From contig NZ_CP136422.1 in the NCBI RefSeq assembly GCF_034355335.1, positions 2,638,501-2,702,500 on the forward strand: a DNA stretch of 64,000 nt. The letters are read 5' to 3'. Below are positions 1-8,256 of the stretch, one piece after another. The DNA is from Blautia coccoides (lineage in GTDB: Bacteria; Bacillota; Clostridia; Lachnospirales; Lachnospiraceae). Below the pieces are notes generated by a model, which did no database searches, had not been told where the DNA came from, and saw only the letters and a list, made by a program, of their open reading frames with translations. Numbering within the stretch: the first letter of the stretch is position 1; the number at the start of each line of letters is the position of its first letter. The position numbers were made by a program, and so were the translations under genes.

Positions 1-1329
1 GAGACCATCGGTGCCATGGCAGGCGGTTCCTCCATGTCAATGGGCGGAAGTTCCACCAATCAGGTTACCATGTATCTGGTACTGAAGGAAGATAAAAAGC
101 TGAACAATGAGAAACTGGAAAAGGAGATTTTAAAGAGGACCAAAGACGTGGAAGGCTGTGAGGTAGTGGTCTCCACTTCCAATATGGATATGAGTGCCCT
201 CGGGGGCAGCGGCCTGCAGATCGAGATCAAGGGAAAAGACCTGGAACAGCTCCAGGAGATCGCCACAGACCTGGCCGGTAAAATAGAAAAAGTAAAGGGC
301 ACCCAGAATGTGGATGACGGTATGGAGGAGACAGATGCCCAGTATAAGGTGGTCGTGGATAAAGCAAAAGCTATGCGCAATGGTTTGACCGTGGCGCAGG
401 TGTTCCAGGAGATCAACAAGAAGATCGCAGAGGCCACAAAGGCTACCACGATCCAAACGGCAACCAAGGACTATGATGTGTATGTGAGAAGTGAAAAGGA
501 TGAGTCTCTTACAAGAGAACAGATTGCGGACATAACCATCCAGACCACCAACGCGGAAGGAAAGACAGAGGAGATCAAAGTGGGAGATATCGCAGACTTT
601 GAAGACTCCGTAAGCCCTCAGGCCATCAACAGGGACGGCCAGTCACGCTATATGTCCGTGACCGCAGAGATTGCAACCGGTTATAATATCGGACTTGTAA
701 GCCAGGATGTTCAGAAGATCCTTGATAAGTATACCCCTCCGGAGGGCTACACCATAGAAATGAAAGGTGAAGATGAGAGTATTAACGAGGCCATGGGACA
801 GCTTCTTCAGATGCTTGCACTGGCACTGGTGTTCATGTATCTGATCATGGTGGCACAATTCCAGTCTCTGCTCTCTCCTTTTATCATCATGTTCACCATT
901 CCTCTGGCGTTTACAGGAGGATTTTTGGGCCTGCTTGTGGGGAATAAGCCGGTGAGTATCGTGGCAATGGTAGGATTTGTCATGCTGTCAGGTATCATTG
1001 TAAACAATGGTATTGTGCTAGTGGATTACATCAACCAGCTCCGCAAGGACGGTATGGAGAAGAGGGCGGCGATCGAGGAAGCAGGCCGTGCCCGTCTGCG
1101 TCCTATCGTGATGACAGCGCTCACCACTATTCTTGGCCTTACCACCATGGCTATGGGCATGGGTATGGGCGCGGATATGGTGCAGCCAATGGCGATCGTC
1201 ACCATCGGAGGTCTGATCTACGGTACACTGCTGACGCTGTTTGTAGTGCCGTGTATTTATGATATACTGAACCGGCGTCATTATAAAAAAGATGAGGAGA
1301 GATTAGTGGATGAAGGAGAAGCTCAGTGA
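1..1329 (+). CDS. RND efflux transporter permease, C-terminal part (truncated by window edge)
   Basis: The reading frame is open from base 1, so the gene begins upstream and only about 442 C-terminal residues are present. The segment holds the second periplasmic/porter-type domain followed by a dense block of transmembrane helices (from LLQMLALALVFMYLIMVAQF to the FVVPCIYD end), the usual AcrB/HAE1 order. The sequence LVDYINQLRKDGMEKRAAIEEA followed by RLRPIVMTALTTILG is the conserved RND helix and loop block. Proton-driven export of drugs, lipids or other amphiphiles across the cytoplasmic membrane is known for the family; the substrate here is unknown. The stop overlaps the downstream TetR gene by 20 bp, so the two are co-transcribed and the TetR protein probably controls the pump. 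Confidence 0.9.
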   Translation, partial: ETIGAMAGGSSMSMGGSSTNQVTMYLVLKEDKKLNNEKLEKEILKRTKDVEGCEVVVSTSNMDMSALGGSGLQIEIKGKDLEQLQEIATDLAGKIEKVKGTQNVDDGMEETDAQYKVVVDKAKAMRNGLTVAQVFQEINKKIAEATKATTIQTATKDYDVYVRSEKDESLTREQIADITIQTTNAEGKTEEIKVGDIADFEDSVSPQAINRDGQSRYMSVTAEIATGYNIGLVSQDVQKILDKYTPPEGYTIEMKGEDESINEAMGQLLQMLALALVFMYLIMVAQFQSLLSPFIIMFTIPLAFTGGFLGLLVGNKPVSIVAMVGFVMLSGIIVNNGIVLVDYINQLRKDGMEKRAAIEEAGRARLRPIVMTALTTILGLTTMAMGMGMGADMVQPMAIVTIGGLIYGTLLTLFVVPCIYDILNRRHYKKDEERLVDEGEAQ

Positions 1330-1933
1330 GAAAGAACTGGCACTTTTTCAGGCAGTCATTGACCTGATAGAGGAAGATGTGGATATTCACTCCATTAAAG
1401 TATCTGACATTACCAACCGGGCCGGAATCGGAAAAGGTACGGCTTACGAATACTTTTCCAGTAAGGAGGAGATGGTGGCCAAGGCCATCATCTGGTCCGG
1501 GGAGAAACTGTTTCAGAAGATCATGGGGATCCTGAGAACGACCGGAAGCCTGAAGGGACAGATCATGGCAGTGCTGGATTTCATCGAGACAGAGATGAGT
1601 GAGAGCAGATGCAGCACTCAGCTTATGCGCCTGCAGGGACAGGAATGTAAGATGAAAGAGAATTTGTACAGGGAATTTGCAAAATTCGGCGGCCCTCAGT
1701 GCCAGGTGGAACGTGTGCTGCACATTCTGATGGAGCAGGGAAAAAAAGAGGGGACCATTCCCGCGGATATGCCGGAGACATTTGTGACCATGGTGTTGAT
1801 GTCCGGATTTATGAGTTATTTTGTATATCTGCTTCAGGACCTGGAAACAGAGGAGGTGCCAAGGGAGCGGACAAAGGACTTTTTGCAGAGAAATATTCTG
1901 CTGTCTTTCGGCAGCAGCGAAATACAGAAATAA
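1310..1933 (+). CDS. TetR/AcrR family transcriptional regulator
   Basis: This 207-residue protein has an N-terminal helix-turn-helix near residues 25-50 (IKVSDITNRAGIGKGTAYEYFSS), which is the TetR recognition signature. The rest is an alpha-helical ligand-binding domain without recognisable specificity. The ATG lies inside the end of the RND gene, and a GGAGA stretch just upstream can serve as ribosome binding site. Placement as the last gene of an efflux operon suggests feedback control of that operon. The family is certain; the ligand is unknown. Confidence 0.9.
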   Translation: MKEKLSEKELALFQAVIDLIEEDVDIHSIKVSDITNRAGIGKGTAYEYFSSKEEMVAKAIIWSGEKLFQKIMGILRTTGSLKGQIMAVLDFIETEMSESRCSTQLMRLQGQECKMKENLYREFAKFGGPQCQVERVLHILMEQGKKEGTIPADMPETFVTMVLMSGFMSYFVYLLQDLETEEVPRERTKDFLQRNILLSFGSSEIQK

Positions 1934-1934
1934 G

Positions 1935-1971
1935 GAAGAGGGAATCTTGCTTACCGCAGGATTCCCTCTTC
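1935..1971. terminator. Hairpin terminator between convergent genes
   Basis: A perfect 12-bp stem (GAAGAGGGAATC pairing with GATTCCCTCTTC) with a 13-nt loop begins two bases after the TetR stop. A T-rich stretch follows on the plus strand about 14 nt later. It sits between the convergent TetR and phosphofructokinase genes and may act in both directions. Confidence 0.7.
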
Positions 1972-1987
1972 TCTGGTATGAAAGGTT

Positions 1988-3214
1988 TTATTTTCTATAG
2001 ACAAATGCGGGCAGGCCGTCTGTACCTGTGGGAACATCAACAGTTCCCTGAATGAGGGGAAGGGCATAGATGATGAAATCATCACTTATGTCTGAGCCTT
2101 CCCTGGTGATCCATTCCACGGGGACGGTCTTTTCTTTATTACAGATTTCATTTACATCCTCCAGGCCAAGAGTGATGGCGTAGGGGAGGTTGCAAGTCCT
2201 TTTGTAAGCTACCATTTTCCCTGTATATCCTCTGAGTGCTGCGCGGACGCCGAACTCACCGGCCATAACAGCTTCCTTCTGGTCTGCTGCAGACATCATG
2301 GAAGAGGAGCAGCGCTGGCTTACATTCAATTCAACGGAACGGGCCTTTACACCAAGGCGGTTTCTCACCAGATTCTCCAGATATTTACCGCATCCGGCCA
2401 GCATCTTATGGCCAAAGGTGTCTGTTCCTACGTTGTTGTCATACTCACAGATAAAGGTTCCCTTGTCATCATGAATGCCTTCGGAAACGCACACAATGAC
2501 GTTAGGTGTCTTTTCAAAGCATTCTTCCACTTTTTTTAGGAATGCCTCCTGGTCAAAGGCTGTTTCCGGCAGATAGATGAGAAGAGGGTTGTCCCCTTTA
2601 TACTTTCTTGCCAGGGCGGAAGCGGCTGTGAGCCAGCCCGCGTGGCGTCCCATGATCTCTATGATAGTCACAGATTTTTTCTCATATACATTGGCGTCGA
2701 TGACAATTTCCCGCACAGTGGAGGCTACATATCTGGCAGCGCTTCCGAAACCGGGTGTGTGGTCTGTGAGGACCAGATCGTTATCCACGGTCTTCGGCTC
2801 TCCGATGAAACGGATATCACTGCCTGCAGAAGCGGCATAGCGTGAGAGCTTGCTCACAGTATCCATGGAGTCATTGCCTCCGATATAGAAGACATACCCT
2901 ATCTGCAGTTCCTCGAATTTTGCGAACAGTTCCGGATAGACCGGGTCGGATAAATCCTCCGGCAGCTTATAGCGGCAGGAACCAAGATAAGCACCGGGTG
3001 TTGTTTTCAGTCCTTCCAGTGTATCACCGGGAAGAGCATCTTCGAAATCCAGGATATGCCCCTCCAAAAACCCCTCGATCCCGTTTACCATTCCATAGAC
3101 ACGTCCGATAAATTCTTTTTGGCGAAGGCCCTCAGATACCACACCGTACAGGCTGCTGTTGATAGCAGCGGTTGGTCCTCCGGACTGGCCGACGATCATA
3201 TTTTTCATTTCCAT
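1988..3214 (-). CDS. 6-phosphofructokinase, predicted PPi-dependent type
   Basis: This protein of about 408 residues phosphorylates fructose 6-phosphate in glycolysis. The N-terminus has IVGQSGGPTAAINSSL, and the donor-site motifs are GGNDSMDT and PKTVDNDL. In ATP-dependent enzymes the corresponding positions are GGDGS and PGTIDND. The Asp/Asn and Lys seen here are the residues known to favour pyrophosphate as phosphoryl donor. The substrate motif MGRHAGWL is intact. The start is uncertain: the frame is open back to 3241, but homologues begin near the ATGs at 3214 or 3208, and no good ribosome binding site sits directly before either. The gene stands alone and converges on the TetR gene. Confidence 0.88.
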   Translation of the reverse strand: MEMKNMIVGQSGGPTAAINSSLYGVVSEGLRQKEFIGRVYGMVNGIEGFLEGHILDFEDALPGDTLEGLKTTPGAYLGSCRYKLPEDLSDPVYPELFAKFEELQIGYVFYIGGNDSMDTVSKLSRYAASAGSDIRFIGEPKTVDNDLVLTDHTPGFGSAARYVASTVREIVIDANVYEKKSVTIIEIMGRHAGWLTAASALARKYKGDNPLLIYLPETAFDQEAFLKKVEECFEKTPNVIVCVSEGIHDDKGTFICEYDNNVGTDTFGHKMLAGCGKYLENLVRNRLGVKARSVELNVSQRCSSSMMSAADQKEAVMAGEFGVRAALRGYTGKMVAYKRTCNLPYAITLGLEDVNEICNKEKTVPVEWITREGSDISDDFIIYALPLIQGTVDVPTGTDGLPAFVYRK

Positions 3215-3250
3215 AATTCTGTATCCACTGTATAATTGCAATATTTGATG

Positions 3251-3303
3251 TAACTGTTGGGAATTCTCACAGTTAGTAATATTCCGGCAATTATACCCTC
3301 CTT
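3251..3303 (-). promoter_or_regulatory. 5' leader of the phosphofructokinase gene with an orphan Shine-Dalgarno and hairpin
   Basis: On the minus strand a strong AAAGGAGGG (about 3303-3295) lies roughly 85 nt before the likely start codon. It is followed at a suitable distance by TTG CCG GAA TAT TAC TAA (3290-3273), a possible five-codon leader ORF. A hairpin then follows (TAACTGT at 3275-3269 with ACAGTTA at 3257-3251). A TATGAT -10-like box precedes this at about 3338-3343. The role is inferred; it could equally be a decayed start region. Confidence 0.35.
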
Positions 3304-3732
3304 TCCATATGAATCAGAAATTTTGCTACAAATATATCATACCATAGATATCCAGGAGTGAAAACAGAAATTTGTAAACATACTCCATATTTTTCTTGCT
3401 ATTTTGGTAAAGCTGTGGTAAAGTATGGCATGTATGGAAGACAGATAAAGGTGAAGATTTCCATGCAAATATTTCCGGCAATTTAATTGCCTTATTGATT
3501 GAGTTAGAAGCTCAAATTTTATAAGTTGGTTACTTTATAACTAGTGCGTATACAAAACGTCAAACTTGTGAAACGGTCAATAAGAGTATTAAAAGTATAA
3601 ATATTTGCTATATAGACTCTAAACCATATCTGTTTTTATAAAAAAGAATAAAAGCCATGTTTACCCTGAACGGGTCTTATTTGAGGGCCGGTATGAGCAG
3701 GGGGAGCGGTGGATTTCTATAAAAATGAACAG

Positions 3733-3776
3733 AAGCAAGCATAGGACTATGTATACGATCCTGCTTGCTTTTTTTG
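3733..3776 (+). terminator. Intrinsic terminator or attenuator in the leader of the polyamine operon
   Basis: A 9-bp perfect stem (AAGCAAGCA with TGCTTGCTT) is followed directly by TTTTT, 56 nt before the speA start codon. No coding gene precedes it on the plus strand for more than 1.7 kb, so it would end a short untranslated transcript and could be an attenuator. The preceding 450 bases (3304-3732) are AT-rich and hold no gene I can support; bases 3650-3725 contain a compact GC-richer block with short self-complementary stretches. Confidence 0.6.
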
Positions 3777-3831
3777 TGTTCAAAATTACAGCACACCCGT
3801 GTGCAGGCAGGAATCGGAAAAGGAGGTCGAA

Positions 3832-5292
3832 ATGTCAGAATTGAATCAGGAACGGGCGCCCATCTATGAGGCGCTGGAACGTTTCAGGAAAATGCGGGTC
3901 GTGCCCTTTGATGTTCCGGGACATAAGCACGGAAAAGGAAATCCGGAACTGGTGGAACTTCTGGGAGAAAAATGTGTGGGGATCGACGTGAATTCCATGA
4001 AGCCGCTGGACAATCTCTGCCACCCTGTCTCTGTGATCAGAGAGGCGGAGGAGCTGGCGGCAGAGGCATTCGGCGCGGCTCATGCGTTCCTCATGGTGGG
4101 AGGGACCACATCCTCTGTACAGAGCATGGTTTTATCCTGCTGTAAGCGGGGAGATAAGATTATCATGCCCAGAAATGTGCACAGAAGTGCCATCAATGCC
4201 TTGGTTCTCTGCGGTGCGCAGCCAATATATGTGAATCCCGATGTGGACTGCAGGCTGGGAATCTCCCTGGGCATGCGGCTGGAACAGGTGGAGGCTGCCA
4301 TACGGAACAACCCGGACGCAGTGGCTGTGTTTGTCAATAATCCCACGTATTACGGAGTCTGTTCAGACCTGCGCTCTATTGTAAAGCTGGCTCACGAACA
4401 CGGTATGTTGGTGCTGGCTGATGAGGCCCATGGAACACATTTTTATTTCGGGGAGGGTCTTCCCGTATCCGCCATGGCTGCCGGGGCTGATATAACGGCA
4501 GTGAGTATGCACAAGTCAGGAGGAAGCCTGACACAGAGTTCTTTTCTTCTGACAGGCCCGGGAGTCAGTGTCGGACATGTGCGGCAGATCATCAATCTGA
4601 CCCAGACCACAAGCGGGTCCTACCTGCTGCTCTCAAGCCTTGATATCTCCAGGAGAAATCTGGCTCTTCGAGGACGCCGGGAGTTTGAGAAGGTGATCGA
4701 TCTTGCGGAATATGCCAGAGAGGAGATCAACAATATCGGCGGTTATTATGCCTTTTCCCAGGACCTGGTAAACGGCAACAGTATCTTTGCCTTTGACCGA
4801 ACCAAGCTCTCTGTACATACCCTGGAGATTGGACTTGCGGGAATCGAAGTCTATGACATTCTGCGGGATGAGTATGATATCCAGATTGAGTTCGGTGATA
4901 TTGGAAATATTCTGGCCTATCTGTCCATTGGGGACCGCAGACAGGAGGTGGAGCGTCTGGTGAGCGCCCTGGCGGAGGTAAAGCGGAGGTACAAAAAAGA
5001 CCGGGCCGGCATGCTGTCTCAGGAATATATAGATCCCAAGGTAGTGGCAACGCCTCAGGAAGCCTTCTATGCGCCAAAGGAATCCCTGCCTTTGGAACAG
5101 ACAGCCGGAAGGATATGCAGTGAGTTTGTCATGTGTTATCCACCGGGAATCCCGATCCTGGCTCCCGGGGAAGAGATAACAGAGGATATTTTGGATTACA
5201 TAGTCTATGCAAAAGAAAAAGGATGTTCCATGACAGGACCTGAAGACCCGGGGATCAGGCATCTCAATGTGCTGAAGGGAGGGGCTGTATGA
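3832..5292 (+). CDS. speA: Arginine decarboxylase (Orn/Lys/Arg decarboxylase family, fold type I)
   Basis: PLP enzyme of 486 residues that makes agmatine from arginine, the first step of the operon's polyamine route. The cofactor site is complete: DEAHGTH around Asp197 and SMHKSGG with the Schiff-base Lys228. The C-terminal domain carries CYPPGIPILAPGE, typical of the short Gram-positive SpeA type (about 490 residues) rather than the long inducible enterobacterial enzymes. I chose ATG 3832 because AAGGAGG lies 8 nt upstream; an in-frame ATG at 3799 has no such site. Lysine or ornithine could be the substrate in this family, but the agmatinase two genes downstream argues for arginine. The stop overlaps speE by 4 bp. 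Confidence 0.9.
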   Translation: MSELNQERAPIYEALERFRKMRVVPFDVPGHKHGKGNPELVELLGEKCVGIDVNSMKPLDNLCHPVSVIREAEELAAEAFGAAHAFLMVGGTTSSVQSMVLSCCKRGDKIIMPRNVHRSAINALVLCGAQPIYVNPDVDCRLGISLGMRLEQVEAAIRNNPDAVAVFVNNPTYYGVCSDLRSIVKLAHEHGMLVLADEAHGTHFYFGEGLPVSAMAAGADITAVSMHKSGGSLTQSSFLLTGPGVSVGHVRQIINLTQTTSGSYLLLSSLDISRRNLALRGRREFEKVIDLAEYAREEINNIGGYYAFSQDLVNGNSIFAFDRTKLSVHTLEIGLAGIEVYDILRDEYDIQIEFGDIGNILAYLSIGDRRQEVERLVSALAEVKRRYKKDRAGMLSQEYIDPKVVATPQEAFYAPKESLPLEQTAGRICSEFVMCYPPGIPILAPGEEITEDILDYIVYAKEKGCSMTGPEDPGIRHLNVLKGGAV

Positions 5293-6143
5293 TGGAAATG
5301 TGGTTTTCCGATGTGCACACGCCAAATGTAAAATTATCCATCCGGGTGGATGAACAGCTTTTTTCCGCCAACAGTGAGCTGCAGCGGCTGGATGTGCTGA
5401 GTTCCAGGGAATTCGGAAAGATACTGGTGGTAGACGGGGACCTGGCCCTGACCGAGAAGGATGAGTTTATATATCATGAAATGATAAGCCATGTGCCCAT
5501 GGCTGTCCATCCCAATGTGAAGCAGATCCTTGTCATCGGCGGCGGTGACGGCGGCGTTGTCCGGGAACTGGCAAAATATGAGGATGTGGAGCAGATCGAT
5601 GTGGTGGAGGCAGACCCGCTTCTGGTGGAAGTCTGCAGAAGGTATTTTCCGCAGATGGCTTGCAGCCTCAATGACAGAAGGGTGAATATCTATCATGAGG
5701 ACGGCCTGAAGTTTATCCGCAGCCGTTCGGATGCCTATGATCTGATCATCATTGACTCCCCCAATCCCTTCGGGGCAGCAGAGGGGCTGTTCACAAAAGA
5801 ATTTTACGGGAACTGCTTCAACGCTCTTCACGAGGATGGAATCATGATCAACCAGCACGAGAGTCCTTTTTACGATGAGGAGGCTTTCTGGTGTCTTCGG
5901 ATGCATAAGAGGATCGTGGAATCCTTTCCTGTGAGCAGGGTATACCAGGCGCATATTCCATCCTATCCCTCCGGACACTGGCTGTTCGGTTTTGCTTCAA
6001 AAAAATATCATCCGGTGGATGACCTGGACGGGGTCCGGTGGAAGCTTTTGGGAATACATACCAGATATTATCTGCCCAGGCTTCACGCGGGCGTCTTTGC
6101 ACTGCCGGCTTATGTGGAGGAGATGTTAAAAGATGTTGAGTAA
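5289..6143 (+). CDS. speE: Spermidine synthase-like aminopropyltransferase
   Basis: A 284-residue protein with the Rossmann-fold methyltransferase-like core of SpeE. GGGDGG (residues 84-89) is the decarboxylated-AdoMet binding motif, followed by VVEADP. The catalytic-loop region reads IIDSPNPFGAAEGLF, against DSTDPVGPAEGLF in classical enzymes. The C-terminal YYLPRLHAGVFALP matches the substrate-pocket block. Known enzymes move an aminopropyl group from decarboxylated AdoMet to putrescine. No AdoMet decarboxylase (speD) gene is present in this window, while the dehydrogenase/decarboxylase route lies downstream, so the physiological acceptor is uncertain. The ATGs at 5289 and 5292 are both usable after GGGAGG; the gene overlaps speA and speB. 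Confidence 0.87.
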   Translation: MMEMWFSDVHTPNVKLSIRVDEQLFSANSELQRLDVLSSREFGKILVVDGDLALTEKDEFIYHEMISHVPMAVHPNVKQILVIGGGDGGVVRELAKYEDVEQIDVVEADPLLVEVCRRYFPQMACSLNDRRVNIYHEDGLKFIRSRSDAYDLIIIDSPNPFGAAEGLFTKEFYGNCFNALHEDGIMINQHESPFYDEEAFWCLRMHKRIVESFPVSRVYQAHIPSYPSGHWLFGFASKKYHPVDDLDGVRWKLLGIHTRYYLPRLHAGVFALPAYVEEMLKDVE

Positions 6144-6984
6144 AAATATTGTGAATTTTATTGGATGTGACGGGGAGTATGAGGAGTCGCGGATCGTTCT
6201 GTTTGGAGCGCCTTTTGATTCCACCACATCCTTCCGCCCGGGAACCCGTTTTGGAAGCCAGGCCATCAGAAATGAATCCTACGGGCTGGAGACGTACAGT
6301 CCTTATCAGAAAAAAGATCTGACGGACTTTAAAATATTTGACAGCGGAGATCTGGAACTTCCCATTGGGGATACCGTGCGGGTTCTGGAGGAGATTGAAG
6401 GCCGGGCCGGAGAAATTTTAAAGGACAAAAAGCTGCCTTTTATGATCGGCGGGGAGCATCTGGTGACTCTGGGAAGCGTGCGTGCAGCAGTGAAGAAATA
6501 TCCTGATCTGTGTATCGTACACTTTGATGCCCATGCAGATCTTCGGGAGGACTATCTCGGGGTGGAGCTTTCCCACGCCTGCGTGCTGAGACGGTGCTGG
6601 GAGCTGGTGGGAGATGACCGCATTTTCCAGTTTGGCATCCGTTCCGGCGACAGGGAAGAATTTCTATGGGCAGAGGATGGGCATGTGAAGATGCATCCCT
6701 TTGACCTGGATGGGCATTCTGAGGTGATCCAAAGACTTTTGGGAAGACCGGTGTATTTTACACTGGATCTTGATGTGCTGGACCCCTCTGTATTTCCCGG
6801 GACAGGGACTCCGGAGGCCGGCGGGGTTTCCTTTCAGGAACTTCTGCAGGCAGTTCTGGCAGTGTGCAGGGGATGCAGGGTTGTGGCATGTGATGTAAAT
6901 GAGCTGTGTCCGCCTTTTGACCAGAGCGGAGTGTCCACAGCAACAGCGGGAAAAATCGTGAGGGAAATGCTGCTTGCGCTGTAA
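6133..6984 (+). CDS. speB: Agmatinase (ureohydrolase family)
   Basis: This 283-residue enzyme hydrolyses agmatine to putrescine and urea. The binuclear manganese site is visible: GGEH near residue 113, FDAHADLR with Asp132, His134 and Asp136, and LDLDVLDPS with Asp212 and Asp214. The GTGTPEAGG loop is typical of agmatinases. It follows speE with an 11-bp overlap and receives the product of speA. Arginase or guanidinobutyrase activity is possible in the family, but the operon context favours agmatine. Confidence 0.9.
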   Translation: MLSKNIVNFIGCDGEYEESRIVLFGAPFDSTTSFRPGTRFGSQAIRNESYGLETYSPYQKKDLTDFKIFDSGDLELPIGDTVRVLEEIEGRAGEILKDKKLPFMIGGEHLVTLGSVRAAVKKYPDLCIVHFDAHADLREDYLGVELSHACVLRRCWELVGDDRIFQFGIRSGDREEFLWAEDGHVKMHPFDLDGHSEVIQRLLGRPVYFTLDLDVLDPSVFPGTGTPEAGGVSFQELLQAVLAVCRGCRVVACDVNELCPPFDQSGVSTATAGKIVREMLLAL

Positions 6985-7050
6985 ATATCCAGCCGGCCAA
7001 ACAGAAACCTCATGCTTTCATAAAAAAGTAAACCACAGGAGGAAAAAAAT

Positions 7051-8253
7051 ATGGGAAAAGTAATGGTGATCGGTTGCGGCGGTGTGGCAGGAGTGGCAAT
7101 CCGTAAATGCTGTGCCAACAGCCAGGTATTTGATGAAGTCTGCATTGCCAGCAGGACACTGTCAAAATGTGATGCATTAAAGGCAGAACTGGAGGGCAGG
7201 ACAGAGACAAAGATCACAACCGCGCAGGTGGATGCGGGCAATGTCGCGGAGCTGACAGCTCTGATCAAGAGGGAAAAGCCCCAGGTGGTTTTGAATCTGG
7301 CCCTTCCATATCAGGATCTGACCATCATGGAGGCCTGCCTAGCAGCAAAAACCCACTATATGGATACTGCCAATTACGAACCGGAGGATACGGCGAAATT
7401 TGAATACAAATGGCAGTGGGCCTACAGGGAGAAATTTGAGAAGGCCGGTATCACCGCACTGCTGGGAAGCGGATTTGACCCGGGTGTCACAGGTGTATTC
7501 TCTGCATACGCCCTGAAACATTATTTTGATGAGATAAACTACATCGATATCCTGGATTGTAACGGGGGAGACCACGGGTATCCCTTTGCCACAAATTTCA
7601 ATCCGGAGATCAACATCCGGGAGGTTTCCGCCAAAGGTTCCTATTGGGAGGACGGTCACTGGGTGGAGACAGAACCCATGGAGATCAAACGCGTTTACAA
7701 TTTTGAGGAAGTGGGGGAGAAGGATATGTATCTGCTCCACCACGAGGAACTGGAGTCCCTGGCGCTGAATATTCCGGGGATCAAGAGAATCCGCTTTTTC
7801 ATGACATTTGGAGAGAGCTATCTCACACATTTGAAATGTCTGGAGAATGTGGGCATGACATCCATTGAACCGATCCTGTATGAGGGAAAAGAGATCGTGC
7901 CGCTCCAGTTTTTAAAAGCAGTGCTTCCCGACCCGGCAACTTTGGGGCCGAGAACAAAAGGCAAGACCAATATCGGATGTATCTTCATAGGAAAGAAGGA
8001 CGGGAAGGAGCGAAAGCTATATATTTATAATGTGTGTGACCACCAGGAATGCTATAAAGAGACAGGTTCCCAGGCAGTGTCCTATACCACAGGCGTGCCT
8101 GCCATGATCGGTGCCATGATGCTTATGAACGGCACCTGGAACAAGCCGGGCGTGCACAATATTGAGGAGTTTGACCCGGATCCCTTTATGGAGGCGTTAA
8201 ATGAATGGGGGCTTCCGTACCGGATATCTGAAAATCCCTGTCTGGTGGAGTAG
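7051..8253 (+). CDS. Carboxynorspermidine/carboxyspermidine dehydrogenase (saccharopine dehydrogenase family)
   Basis: A 400-residue NAD(P)-dependent enzyme with an N-terminal dinucleotide fold (VMVIGCGGVAGVAI at residues 4-17) and the saccharopine-dehydrogenase-like catalytic domain. In Vibrio and Campylobacter such enzymes condense aspartate semialdehyde with a diamine and reduce the imine, giving carboxynorspermidine or carboxyspermidine. Putrescine made by the upstream genes is the expected acceptor, so carboxyspermidine is the likely product. AGGAGG lies 8 nt before the ATG. The 66-bp gap from speB is the largest in the operon, and the decarboxylase gene follows after 3 bp. A lysine-pathway saccharopine dehydrogenase is the alternative but does not fit the context. 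Confidence 0.87.
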   Translation: MGKVMVIGCGGVAGVAIRKCCANSQVFDEVCIASRTLSKCDALKAELEGRTETKITTAQVDAGNVAELTALIKREKPQVVLNLALPYQDLTIMEACLAAKTHYMDTANYEPEDTAKFEYKWQWAYREKFEKAGITALLGSGFDPGVTGVFSAYALKHYFDEINYIDILDCNGGDHGYPFATNFNPEINIREVSAKGSYWEDGHWVETEPMEIKRVYNFEEVGEKDMYLLHHEELESLALNIPGIKRIRFFMTFGESYLTHLKCLENVGMTSIEPILYEGKEIVPLQFLKAVLPDPATLGPRTKGKTNIGCIFIGKKDGKERKLYIYNVCDHQECYKETGSQAVSYTTGVPAMIGAMMLMNGTWNKPGVHNIEEFDPDPFMEALNEWGLPYRISENPCLVE

Positions 8254-8256
8254 GCT

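Noticed and set aside
1699..2055. 118-codon plus-strand frame overlapping the TetR gene end
   Set aside because: It runs through the terminator and lies in a shifted frame of the regulator gene.
3650..3730. Guanidine or other known riboswitch before speA
   Set aside because: None of the conserved blocks of the guanidine, ZTP, c-di-GMP or T-box classes is present.
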